Below, piece after piece: positions 34,004 to 46,156 of a stretch of 64,000 nt of DNA; within the stretch, counting starts at the first letter, position 1; each line of letters starts with the position of its first letter. A program made the position numbers and the translations under genes. Source of the stretch: Lithospermum erythrorhizon (lineage: Eukaryota; Streptophyta; Magnoliopsida; Boraginales; Boraginaceae); contig JADFUC010002313.1 in assembly GCA_019722365.1 (NCBI GenBank), positions 186,001-250,000 of the forward strand, written 5' to 3'. The notes beneath the pieces were generated by a model. It searched no databases. It worked only from the letters and a program-made list of their open reading frames with translations, and was not told where the DNA came from.

Positions 34004-34141
34004 TTTTGTTTCAAAATTCTATGTATTCTTGCTTGAATATTATTGTGTATGATAATGAATACTTTAATTTTATTTTTGATGCAAAATGAATGATTAAGTT
34101 ATGTTGTTTTAACTTGTGGAGTGTAATGCATGTTGAGTGTC

Positions 34142-34149
34142 TATTTATA
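34142..34149 (-). promoter_or_regulatory. TATA box of the 130-aa protein gene
   Basis: Read on the minus strand the sequence is TATAAATA, about 140 bases before the start codon at 34003, leaving a leader of about 110 bases. It supports this small frame being a transcribed gene. Confidence 0.5.
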
Positions 34150-34159
34150 TGGTAGTTGG

Positions 34160-37100
34160 TCAATAAAGCCAGCCGGGAGAGTTTCTATTATTTTAACGTG
34201 TGTAAAATAAGATTTATTAAAAAAAATTACTTTTGTTTGATTGGAAAAGATGTAGAAATTGAAATTAAATGCCAAGGAGAAGAATGTTTGATCTTTGAAG
34301 TTTTCAGCTCACTCTATGGGAAAAAAGAGACGACTGCTTCAAAGATGTTTGGATTGAGTATTTATTAAGTATTTTATGCCTTGCTTGTAATTTATGCAAA
34401 GAACGTTAAGTTGCCATTCAAACTTGTTGGTGATATTTTAATTATTTTGAATAGTTAATTTAAGAGATAATTCAAAGCAACCTTTTGTTTGTGATGATGA
34501 GTATATGTTCAAACTTATCATTTCACAAAATAATATATTTAACTAAGTTGATAATTATATAAATCATAAGATAATTATATATGCATGTATGTATACGTAT
34601 GATGGACCGTTTTTTTCTTTGAAACCAAAATCTGTACTTGTTCAAACTTCAAAAGAATCAATTGATATTTTTATTGAGTGATTCTTGTTTGATTGGGTCT
34701 TCAAAATTTGCCATGTATAAAAATCTTGGCCAAGAAATAAATTACGAAGTCTGGCTTTTGGTTATGCCATTTCTCACCGGTAGAGGCTATGTATGGAATA
34801 AAACTATTGTTGTTTTTGTTTTTGTACATTACATTTTTATATTAAATAATTAAATAATATAACGTTATTTTTTGATAAATGATCATTAAGTATGTATTTA
34901 GATCTAATCATTTACACAATATAAAATAAATCATCGATGTGTATCTATATAGAATTGTTTCTTTTTTGTATATAAAATAGTTAATTAGTCTGATTGTGAA
35001 AAATTTATTTTATGAATATTGATGATAAAAAAATAAAAAATAAAAAATATGAATTTTATAGTGGCAATTATTAAAAGGGACGAGAAGAAGAAAAAATATT
35101 ATAAATTAGACATTGATGGGTGTCTTATTGGAATCAATAATACTTTATTGGCTTTAGTCTGAGAACAAACGCTTGCCCCAGCGATACTCAAGCATTGATC
35201 AACCCTCCATGACAGTATGTAGATCCACTACTTTACAAAACGATAAGTGGCTGCAGACACTAAAAAACATTATAAAACAATGAAATTTGGCAATGTGTTT
35301 ATCATAATTTTGTAAGTTAGTGAAGCTTAGTTTTGGAACTCTAACCTTCCCCTGTATTACTTACTCTCACTAGCTATCCTATAAAATTTCAATGGTATTA
35401 TTAACTTAAGAGTAATAATTATCTCTATGATAAGGGTAAATGATAAAATATATGAATACATCCTTAACAAAATACTTTTAAAATAAATAATAAATTACTG
35501 TGATAGTCTCATACGTACTCTTTTAGCATCAGCTTAGTCACCGGACACCTACATGTACCTGAGACCTTTTAATTGAACTCTTGGACTGATGTGGATAGCA
35601 TGTTCCCTGTTATTTAAATGGTATTCATTATTCTGATTGCTTTTAAGCTATTTTACGGCACGATCCAATAATGTTTGTCTTAACTAAATCTAATATATAA
35701 ATAATAAATAATAATAGATAAGATGAACATGGACTTTAAATCACATTTATACAAAATTCTGGGAACTAAATTGTCAGTTCAATCATTAAAGTATTCGACA
35801 TTATTCTGTCACCCCTTTAATGATTGGTAATGTTTATTATATAGTGTTTTTGGCCACAATTAATGTAGAGCGATGTTATTTTTTACCTTATTAATCGATA
35901 TAATTTACTTGTTTTAGTTTATTTCGTGATTTAGGCAATTGCTCTAAACAGATTAAGGAGAAGTGACGAAGAGGTCAGTTTTGAATTAGAATGACGGTCC
36001 TTTAAAATTCAAAGTAGTCATGATCCAAAGATAAATGAATTTAGAACCATTAATGATAGGTCATGCCAACTACAAAGAGGAGGAGTTAGAGTAAAAAGAA
36101 AAGATCTGAATTTCCCGGAAAAAGAAGTCATCAACTTTGTTTAGACTTTAGCTTTTCATTAGTGGCAAGAAAGTGAGAAATTAATTACATTATACGAGAG
36201 AGCAAAGTTGGAGTTGATTACTTTTAATTGGTTCGAATAATAATTTTAATTCAAGATATTTTATTATTAATGATGAATACCATTATTTCATGTGTTATTT
36301 ATGTCTTTTTATGAATAATTTATTATTAGTCGGGACCATGATGTGGATCAGGATAGATTTCTGAGTTAATTTATTTGAGTTTCATAATTCGATTGTGTGC
36401 ATAATTAGTATTTAATATCTTGAAATATCAATATTAATTAGACTATATATAGTGATTAATTACTAGAAATAGGGTTGTGTCACTTACAAATTATTAATAG
36501 GAACACATGTTTTTTATTCATAGAGATATAATTAATATGAATGTGCAATTTAATAAGCATATATTATAAAAAGATCTCTATTTAATATCATGAGATATAG
36601 TTAAATTTCTTAGGAGACTTAGCTAGTGTCTATTGAGCAGTCTGATTTAAATTTAATCTTTAATTATTAGTTAATTAAAGATTAAAGAAAAGAACCTAGT
36701 ACTAGTATATTGGAATTTGTGAGGCGATACTCGTTATTATTCGATTATATTCTTGACTTGACAGGACTCGACTTACAGGGTATGCGTAAATTTGTGTCAA
36801 TGGTCATTAGTTAAGTAAAAAATATATGTATATATATGCATCTACCAATTCTAAATTTATAAACTGATATGAGCAAAACTTCTTCTTCAATAAAGTTTCG
36901 TATATTTGAAGGAGTTTTGACTTATAACAAAGTATTTTTTGGGGGTACTATCTTTTAGAACAACGTATAATTCTTCATAAATGGTTACAATTAGCGTAAC
37001 ATTATTAAATGGATAATTACGAAAAAAAAAAAAAAAATAAAATTAAGTAGTTTAGGTATAATGGAAAGGATTCAAATATATAGAGTAATGATCAACAGAT

Positions 37101-38900
37101 TTTCAAAGACAAAATATGATGAGCCTATATATATATGTATTTCATGATAATGCAGTAAATATGATACATACTGTTGCAGGCTGATAGAAATATTCTCAAT
37201 ATTCTAAGCAGCTCATTAGGGATAAAGCATTGTTGGCGGTATATTAAGCATGTCAGCATTCTTCAAAAAAGCGCGTGTTATTACTTTATGGATAATAGTT
37301 TACATTAGGATGAAACAAAATTCTTACACAGACATAAATGAACTTCTCCATGGGCGGTTTACAATGTGGATATTCAAATACATGTTACTCTTTGACTGAG
37401 TTCTTTTCATGAACTTATTATAGTTGTTGTTTAAAATGTCATCATGTTATTGGAGGACAATTGTAAATGAAAATTGACTAAAGGAGATGGACTTCTAGAG
37501 GCTGTTGTAATGATAATATATTGGTTTATGAATATAGTTCTATTTTCTAGTTGGCAGGTGTTAATGTGAACTGAATAAACTTAAAGACAATATAGAGAGA
37601 GAGGAAGAAGAATAGAGCATGAGAATAAACTTGAGAACAAAATATGAGGAGAAGGAAGAAATGGGAGCTTGGGAGGCTCATGAGAGGAAGAAATGTAAAC
37701 TTTATTAATTGATTTCTTGAATACAACCATGTGGACCGAACTGATATGCCTAAACTGCCCAACAGATAATGGCTTTGAAAAATCTAATCAGACATTGTTT
37801 ACAGTCTAATGGCTGTTTGACACTGCCACCACTTGTCAAACATCTTTATTCACCATCTACAAGCACATGCCTCCTTATAAACTCAATCTCCTCGTGACCT
37901 TTTGTGTCTGAATCCCCAAACGGTGAGCATTCCGGATTGATTACAACGGCCGGGCTCACTGAGATAGACTTGATGGTTGAATAGATAATATACATTTTCC
38001 TCTTTCTGGTTGGCGGCATTTGAGTGCTGGTGGATATATCACATTACAGCGTTTAGGGTGGTTATGGAAAGTCCGTATTCATGTTGTATCTATTAAGGTG
38101 ATGTGAGATTTTATATGGTAATGAAAGGACATAGAACTATACTTCTCTTACTGAAGAAATTCCGTTCATACTCGAACTTGAACAATTTACTAATGTCATT
38201 ATCAAGGACATACTAGTTTTACCGAGATATACAATACTTTATATGCCTACAACATGGTTTGAGGGGTGTATGAGATGATGTTTGTTGAGATAAATTTATG
38301 TGCAGGAGTTCTCTTTAACATGAATCAAAACTCATATAATATTATCATTTAACAAGATAATACATTTACAACAAACGCTTATCAATAATAATATCAATCC
38401 ACATCTGAATTATTTTCATTGAAATATATTACCATAATGAATTAAAAATAAATTAAAATAATCAAAATAACCACTCCCCTGAATTGTTTTCCTTCAGAAG
38501 ATTTCTTTAAAAGGTGTATTAAGAAAACTCTCTAATCTACAAATAAATAATTTTGTTTTAGAATCCCCAGATGGAAGCAAAATGTAATATCTCTAGTCAC
38601 CTTATAAAAATTAAAAGTTGATATTTTTAAAATATATATTGAAAACTAATCTAACACTTCATCCCCACATTCTATATTATTTATTATCAGTGTGGTCGTA
38701 GTGAAGTTTACAAGGTTGATCAGAAAAAAATTAAATGTATGATAATGATTTGGGATGGAGGGTAATAAAACTTTCAATGGTAGCTGTTCAATTCCATAAA
38801 TACAAATTCTTAATCTCAAAAATAACCTATTTTTTAAAACTCAATATTTAAAGTACTTGAAGCAACTTGACGACCTTTGGTACATTTCTCTTCCACAAAG
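34160..38900. other. Long AT-rich intergenic region
   Basis: No exon could be supported across about 4.7 kb. It holds an A16-17 run near 37022-37037, scattered AT microsatellites (near 36825, 37126) and many imperfect AT repeats. At 37540-37760 a GA-rich block and flanking TTGGCAGGTGTT / CTGCCCAACA phrases hint at an old LTR, but no target duplication or second LTR was found. Confidence 0.5.
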
Positions 38901-38918
38901 ACTAATATTAGTTTAATT

Positions 38919-39163
38919 TCAAGCCAACTGAAGCATCATATTAAATGTATGCGTTACTATATGAATTATTCAAGTTTAATGGGTGACTTTAATAATCTAA
39001 GTAAACCTTTAAACACTCTAAATCTCCAAGACCTCTTCGTTGTTCCTCCAAATCTAACAACTTTCATATTTCTTCTTCCTTTGATGCCATCTAGATGCTC
39101 ATATTTCCTCCTCCTCCAATATCTTTTTATGTTTCCATTAAATGGGTTAAGAATAATGTCCAT
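38919..39163 (-). pseudogene. Frameshifted relative of the 130-aa KVVRLGG protein
   Basis: The frame starts at the ATG at 39163 and reads MDIILNPFNGN ... MKVVRFGGTTKRSWRFRVFK ... LLKSPIKLE before a TAA at 38966-38968. The family motif continues in other frames: NSYSNAYI after one extra base near 38968, then NMMLQLA and a TGA at 38919-38921 after a second extra base near 38943. Compared with the 33.6-kb gene, the SPxK-to-NMML spacing (18 residues) is exactly kept if the two bases are ignored. Two single-base insertions therefore break an otherwise collinear short gene. An upstream TATTTAAATG-like element (minus strand, about 39269-39280) and a CACGTG G-box (about 39347) suggest the promoter survives. 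A truncated 65-aa product is possible. Consensus error is an alternative. Confidence 0.6.
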
Positions 39164-39299
39164 TTCGAGGGGTTTTTTGCTGAAAAAGTTGGGTTGTGTA
39201 CTGTGTTGATTGGACTAAAATGATAAGAAAAAGTGTGTTCTGATGAGAAACTTGGAGCTCAAAGTGTTGTATTTAAATGTGTTGTTGAGGTGAGCAAGA

Positions 39300-42200
39300 A
39301 GAAGTTGCATGCTTTTGGGGTCAAATTAGTCGACGAACAACGTTTTCACGTGTGGGTCTTGCTTAGCTTGGACCCATTTTTTACATTATTAAGTTCGCAA
39401 ATCTTGACCATAAAATTATTATTGGAACTTTGTATCATTCTCTGCTTGTACTTGTATAGAATGGAATCAAAATTTAAAGTTAGGACACATTAATATTGTT
39501 ATGTTTGTATGTTTTTGTCCTTCTAACGAAAATTTTAATAACTTGTAATTGCAAATTATTTAATGTATGCATATATACATCTATTTATTACGGAGTATAA
39601 AATTTAGAAGTATCGTTAGGTAATCGGTCTTGGCTGGATATCTTCTCCTTACTCTTTATTCTTTTTTCTCGTACTATATATGTTGACTAGTTACCGAATG
39701 TCCATATTGACCATCTAGTAATAGACCTATTGCAACTGTGTTAATATATACTCGCTCCCATTTTTTTTAACAACAAAAAAAATATTTTTTTAATTATCAT
39801 TTTACCATAATAAATACTCCATCCAATTCAATTCACAACTACTTTAAGACTTCTAACACTTTGTTCAATTTGCCAAGTCTTTACAAATTTAAAACTTGCA
39901 TAAATTACTAATTCTTTCCTCTTTTGCCCTCACTTCTCCTCTAGCTTTTATGTCACTTTCTCATACTATAATAAATCTCCTCTCTCCACCTTTCATCTTC
40001 CCCACTTTATTTTCACCTCAACTAATGAATAAGACAATACTCAAGATCTCAAATGGATTTCAAATTCTATTTCCACCTCCATAAAAATATTAGACAAAAA
40101 CTTTTTAGTTCTTAGTAATTTGTTATTTTCGAATCTGTAGTAACCACTTTCACCATTTTTAAGCAAATTGGTGAAGCAAGTTTCTCAAATCTTAATCTAT
40201 TTGCTTCATTAAATTGAACCAACATGTTTTAAGAGGAAGAATTCAAGCCTTTAACGTAATGATGTGACATTTTTCAATTTTTTCTCATTGTTTAAAGTCC
40301 TTCTTGAGCAAATCAAATCAAAATTATTTTTGTTGCTGTTGGTAGATGGTGATGGTTGAATTGGTTGTTATATGGTGGATTAAAAGGCATTTTGTGAGGA
40401 AGAACAAGAGGTAAGCATTCATGGTATTTTTTGTGAATGAATGTGGTGGATTGGACAACTGAGAGAGGTAAGGTGTTATATACACACCAAAATGGTAAAA
40501 TGATAGAGGTAAAAGTACAAAAATGCCCTAACAAACCTTATCTTATTTACTTACTTTTTCAAACTAACGGATTCTATCCTTGTTAGTTTCCTAATAAACA
40601 CCTTTGGTAGTTGTTCGCTACTTAATTAACTAACGAACTCCTTTGGTGTTAGTTATCATACCAAAACACTTTCCTTGTTTATTAGCTAATAATCGGGCAA
40701 TTTCGTTGTTGCTAACAAATATTTTGTTTTTATAATAATTAACACATTCTAATGTTCTAAATTGAATTGGGGCAACTCTACATTTATTATAATGTAAACG
40801 AATAGATTTTTCTTCATCACAAATTCTTGAATTGATTTGGTTTTTATTATAAATGGTTAATATAAATGCATTCTTAATCTTTTATTTAACTGTTTGAAGC
40901 TTTGGATGTTTCTCAATTATGAACTACCTATGTTTATATTGGTATAACGTCTTCAAACTTAAAGGCAGGCAGTGTGAAATACTGACGCCGACTCGATAAG
41001 TATGGCAATTCTGAATTAGGGTAAATAACTAGTAAATTGAGATAACCAACTTTCGATATTACAGTACCAGCTAGGTTAACATTACAAGTTTAATCTTTAT
41101 AAATTTCAATTAAACCTTAAAATCTTTGTAAAATTTATATAGCAATTGATAAATAAAACTGGTTAAACAAAATTACTACAATATTATGTAGTAGAAGAAA
41201 GCAGAATTATCTATAAATCTATAGTAGTTCTTTTGAATAACAGATTATTATTTCTATTATATGATTCTTATTAAACATATTTTTATAATATGTTTGACAA
41301 TTTGTTAACAGACAGGCTAATATAGGAGGTAGTCGGGTATTTCAAGCAATGAACCTGTGCCACTCATTAACTTTCTCCGGTGATCTGTTAATTCTGACAA
41401 TCAGTCAAGATTATACCAGTGGGTAACAGGTTACCCGGCTCCAATGCCAACTTCTTAGTCATTGCCTTTAATTTTAAGGGAGTATAGTGCGCCAAATATG
41501 GATGGTGTGACTTAGGTAAATTAGACATTGACTAGATATAACCATAAAAGATCGTATAATAAGTTCATATAATAGCATTTAATCTTTGATAATGAATTTA
41601 AATCATCATAAATATAACAAAAAGTGATCACTGTATAATAATCATATATAACGGATATCCTCGAGCCGACTACTCCGACACAGCTCTGAACCTAACAGCT
41701 TGAAGCCTTCAGTGCTAATATAACTTGAATTATGTTCTTGCATTACTTTATTCCTCAATTACATGATGATTGTCTACTTTTGATTTTTTACTAGTTGTCA
41801 TTTTTTAACAATTAATTATATTGTTTCATTTGATTGTCAAATTCTATATTTTCCATTGCAATTTGAGCTTATTTTCTTTCTTAAAATCTATAAATGACTA
41901 AAATGATAACTAAGAAAAACGAAATAAATATTATTCTTGTATTGATGCCTAGAAATTGACCAGCTATGTTTATTTACTACCTGAGAATTAATTGCTTTTT
42001 ATAGTAGGCAGGATCATCCATATTAAGGTTACGTTTGATGTTCCTTTATTGTTCAAATACTTTTGAGCGAGGATCCTACAACACATATTAGTGTTGATTG
42101 CTGGTATAGCTCCGACTACTGAAAAGAGCATCTAGATTGATGCGGCGCCTATAGTCTTTGCTTGGACACTTCCAAGTTCATGTACTCTTTCAACTTCCTC

Positions 42201-42440
42201 TAGAAGTGGTACTCACTACGGGTATAAAAGAGCTCTGAATGCAAGTGACTTCTGCAACTTAGAAATTGTAGAATGAGATCCTCATGTAGTTATATATATA
42301 TACTAGAAACATTCATTGCTCATTATAAACCATGAATAACCTAAAACATATTTACAACTTACCAATATACATTTCAGACGGTATGATGATAGAGAGAAGC
42401 CTGATGACCAGAAGTCATATATATTGTTGCCTTGCTAATT
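39300..42440. other. Intergenic region
   Basis: No exon could be supported over about 3.1 kb. Two Stowaway-like left-end phrases (ATACTCGCTCCCATTTTTTT near 39748; TACTCCATCCAATTCAATTC near 39815) occur without clear right ends. A pyrimidine-rich block lies at 39910-40030. A less AT-rich patch at 42050-42240 has stops in every frame. Confidence 0.5.
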
Positions 42441-42451
42441 GTATGTCTTCA

Positions 42452-44042
42452 TTATAGGGTGCTTTCTAGCCTTTTAAGAATTTGTTCTGTACTACCAGTG
42501 AAATGACCACTCCCACCTGGTGGCATGGAAGCATTAATCTCTGGAGGATACAAAATAAAAGTTTCAGCAGAGGCTCTCATGCCCTCAACATCCTCCGCCT
42601 TCATTGGGGTCTACCATCTGGTGAGTCTTGAACACACCATAAAGCAATCCAAGCCATTCTTTTTGCCTTTTCTATGTTTTTCTCCTCAATACCACAATCC
42701 AGTGTCATTTGATCCAATTCATCTTGATCATACTTATCCCAAACTTTTGCACAGAGCAATCTAAGCTACTTGTGGCGTCACCCCTATTAGCATCGATTGC
42801 ATTCCTTCTTCGTCCAAATATTTCAAAAAGCAGCATTCCGAAACTATAGACATCGCACTTATGTGTAATCGGGAAATTCTTCAACATGAACTCGGGTGCA
42901 GAGTAACCTAATAATAGCAGCAGGAAGAAACAAAACATTAATGTTTGGGAAATTAAAAATACTTGAGATCGACTTCTCTTAAATTGGTTAGGCGAAAAAT
43001 ATAAAATATTGTTTGAACAAAACCAGTCACATAAGTGAATGAAATTGATCACTCTATTGCTAATTAATTTTATTGTTAAACCACATAAATTCTTCTACGT
43101 GTACTGTGTACATAATAAAATAGTTGGAAGACCATAATAAACATACTCTTAAGAGTGTGAAACCGTCACACTAACGACCCCTCGAGGTCTTGCCATGAGA
43201 TACCACGAAGGAGTTAATCGAGGATGTGCTTCAAACTTTCAATTAATCAGGATACTAGAGCTAGGGGACAGTATGAGGGTACTAACCTGGGGTACCTCTA
43301 TAGCCAGAGATAGTTACATGGGTGTCATCTCTATTAATAAGCTTTGCCAAACCAAAATCAGCAACTTTAGGTGCAAACTTAGAATCAAGAAGAACATTTC
43401 CAGGCTTTATATCATAATGAATAATTCTTTGCTCACATTCTTCATGCAAATAAGCAATCCCTCTTGCAGTCCCAATAGCAATATCATGCAACTGATCAAA
43501 CTCAAGCTTCTCTCCATTTCCAAATAAATACTTATCAAGTGATCCATTTTCCATGTATTCATACACCAATGCACTCATCCAATTATCAAAGCAAAACCCG
43601 TATAGCTTAACAAGATTTATATGGTAAGTTTTGCCAATTGTGCCAACCTCAGCCATAAATTGCTCCTCTGCTTTCCTGTCTGAACTCCTATTCAAAACCT
43701 TCACCGCGATTTTCAGTCCATTAGATAACTGCCCTTTGTACACGACGCCAAAACCTCCAGAGCCTAATCGTTTCGCGTAATTATTCGTAAATGAAAAAAG
43801 TTGTTGGGCTGTGAATCTAACTTGTTTTTGCTTGGCCAAGTTTTCCAAAAATAACTCCATTGTTGGAGCATATTGAGTTAATTCTGGACGTGGAGATGCA
43901 TAATTAGCTTGCTGATTAGGCCCTGGTGGTGTTCTAAATGCTTGGACTTCGGTTCTCACTGTACTAATCAATTCATTTCTGTTTTTGGATTTGATGCACC
44001 AACATATAATGGCCACTTTTATAATCATGCTTATAATCACAC
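42452..44042 (-). pseudogene. LRK10-like receptor kinase remnant (kinase half only)
   Basis: Exon 44042-43287 encodes a membrane segment (VIISMIIKVAIICWCI), a juxtamembrane region, and kinase subdomains I-VIII: GSGGFGVVYKG loop, IAVKV lysine, HYDIKPGNVLLD catalytic loop, DFG. HYD instead of HRD marks it as non-RD, as usual for LRK10/PR5K-type (rust-resistance-kinase-like) receptor kinases. The intron 43286-42908 is GT-AG and in frame, and exon 42907-42452 continues GYSAPEF ... SFGMLLFEIFGRRRNA. After DATSS the true frame changes near 42760 (it resumes as LLCAKVWDKYDQDELDQMTL), and a C appears missing in a C-run near 42608, after which KAEDVEGMRASAETF runs to a TAA at 42452. The main frame stops at 42705, losing subdomains X-XI. 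The acceptor at 44043 shows an upstream exon once existed, but no GUB_WAK ectodomain or signal peptide was found in the 2 kb beyond it. Confidence 0.75.
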
Positions 44043-44059
44043 CTGCAATATGGGATAAA

Positions 44060-46150
44060 TAAAATTATGCATAACCCAATTTTGTCAATTTTAAGACTAA
44101 TAATCTGCAATATAACTATGTGAACTAAACTGCAACAATTGATTTCACTGATCAAATCGACAATTAAATCTTTAAATTCAAACAAAATGTATACAGTACT
44201 CCAAGTCTCCAATACTCATGATATATTTATTGCTAATTAATACTAAAAAGTTTCAATAAGTTGAGATTTTTTAATACTAGTTACTGATGAATTAATAGGA
44301 TTATGAAAATCCTCAATTACATAGATACTCAAACTGCATAAGAGACTTGAATTTTCAAGTTCTCATAATTAAATTAAGAGTTCCACAAAAAGATCATGTA
44401 TTCAAATGTGTATACGAAAGTAAGAAAAAAATTCGATGTAATATACACATAAAACATAATAATAAAAATACAATTTTATAGTTAAAAGAAGCTTAAAAAA
44501 ACAAAACATTAATAGAACCATAACTTTCTTGGTCCATACCGCCCATATAATCTTATATACATAATATTGCATACACGGATACACCGTATATATATAATTA
44601 GTTTGGTTAAACCACAAACTTCAATTTTTATTTTCCCAAAATGATAATGCCTTGCAGTATTTCCTTTGAATAAAATTCAAAATAATTCCATGACTTCTTT
44701 AACAATGGTCGACTCAAAATGGAACAAATTATAACTGGCAATTTGTGGCATGTAGCATATTACAAACTTTACTGAAAATGCAGTTTGAAATGAAAGATGC
44801 ACAGCCTTGTGAAAATCTATGCTGCCTGCCGGAGCAACAAATACTCTCTGTTTGTACAAATTATCAGTACTTTACCATTATGGTAACGTCAAACATCTCT
44901 TAAGTCGAAAAGGCTATGAAGTATTTATCAAATAAAATATGAACAATGCAGGAAGTAGTTTATGGTCTAATGGAGAATGCAATGATGAGTAAATGTGATA
45001 GCCGAGACTTTTTGCCGTCTTGTGTACGTATTAAAGATGTCCATTTAGTTTGACTTATATGGGAAATTTCAAGAACATTCTTCAAACTTCATGCTACTGA
45101 TAACGTTGTACTGGTCAGCTGATAGCTATGTCATAACTCATACGGAGTAAAGAGTAGTATTATCTTCCATAATAAAGTTATCTCATTTTCCAAGCTAATA
45201 TTAGAGCTCAATCAGGTAACATGAATAGAAATAAGATTGAGGGTATTAGACACTCAGAGAATTAGAAAGCCTTCAGATTATAAAATTTTGAAAATATAGT
45301 ACATTATTAAAAATAAAATTTTCTACAGTTATTAAAATTCAGTTGTTAATCACATAAATTTGAATATATTTTATTCATTTATATAATATAGTTCTTACAA
45401 CTATAAATATGAATTATGATTAAAGCCCTTTGGTATTAGATATATGTATGTTCTGTTATTTGCCTTATATTTTCTCTGCCATGTACATGAATTATATTTA
45501 GGCTTTCTAGACCGATCTTCTACTAACTTTAGTCACTTATGTATGTTGTAGGCTTTAGACATCAATGGGTGTCTCTAGAGTGAAATTCATTGCGACTATG
45601 ATTTTTATCTATTGTGAAGTAGATAATGCTTTCTGATTAAGTATTTGAGTCAGCTAGAAAATGACATATTATTAAAGGGGTATGATTGAAATCTTACTAT
45701 CAATCCTTTGATAATACAATTGTAGTGGAGGTAATAGATTATAGTTATAGTTATGGTATTTGTCTTAATTTCTTACACTTCCAGATTAACTATATCTCTC
45801 TTAAACAATGATCGAACAGATTGGTTTAAGAGATCCATGGCTACTTTAAGCATAGACTAATACTGTTGCATACCATCGAGTGTTCTTTACAGATTGTTAA
45901 AGTATTTCTTAACCATAACAAAGCAGAAGTGAAATCGAACCCGAAAACATACAATCACTTTCATATAAAGGCTTAGGGAGTTGCAAAATCAATTGAGCTG
46001 CATTTCAACAACATCTTAAGAACTTAACTGCATTTATAATTAGAGCCATTGTGTTCTTTTTAACAGAGATGAACCTGGACTAGCATTTGATGCATGTCGT
46101 TGACATATATTTGGAAATGTGAAGAAGCATATGACTTCTGTGACTATATC
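44060..46150. other. Region upstream of the kinase remnant
   Basis: I searched here on the minus strand for the missing ectodomain exon of the receptor kinase (Cys-rich GUB_WAK pattern) and saw none. The sequence is AT-rich, with stops in all frames and no recognisable element. Confidence 0.5.
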
Positions 46151-46156
46151 AGTTCT

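Noticed and set aside
37540..37765. Possible solo LTR (TTGGCAGGTGTT ... CTGCCCAACA)
   Set aside because: The ends are only loosely inverted, no target duplication is visible and there is no second copy in the window.
42600..42770. Programmed frameshifting in the kinase gene
   Set aside because: No slippery-site or pseudoknot evidence; simple base loss in a C-run and a small indel explain the frame changes.
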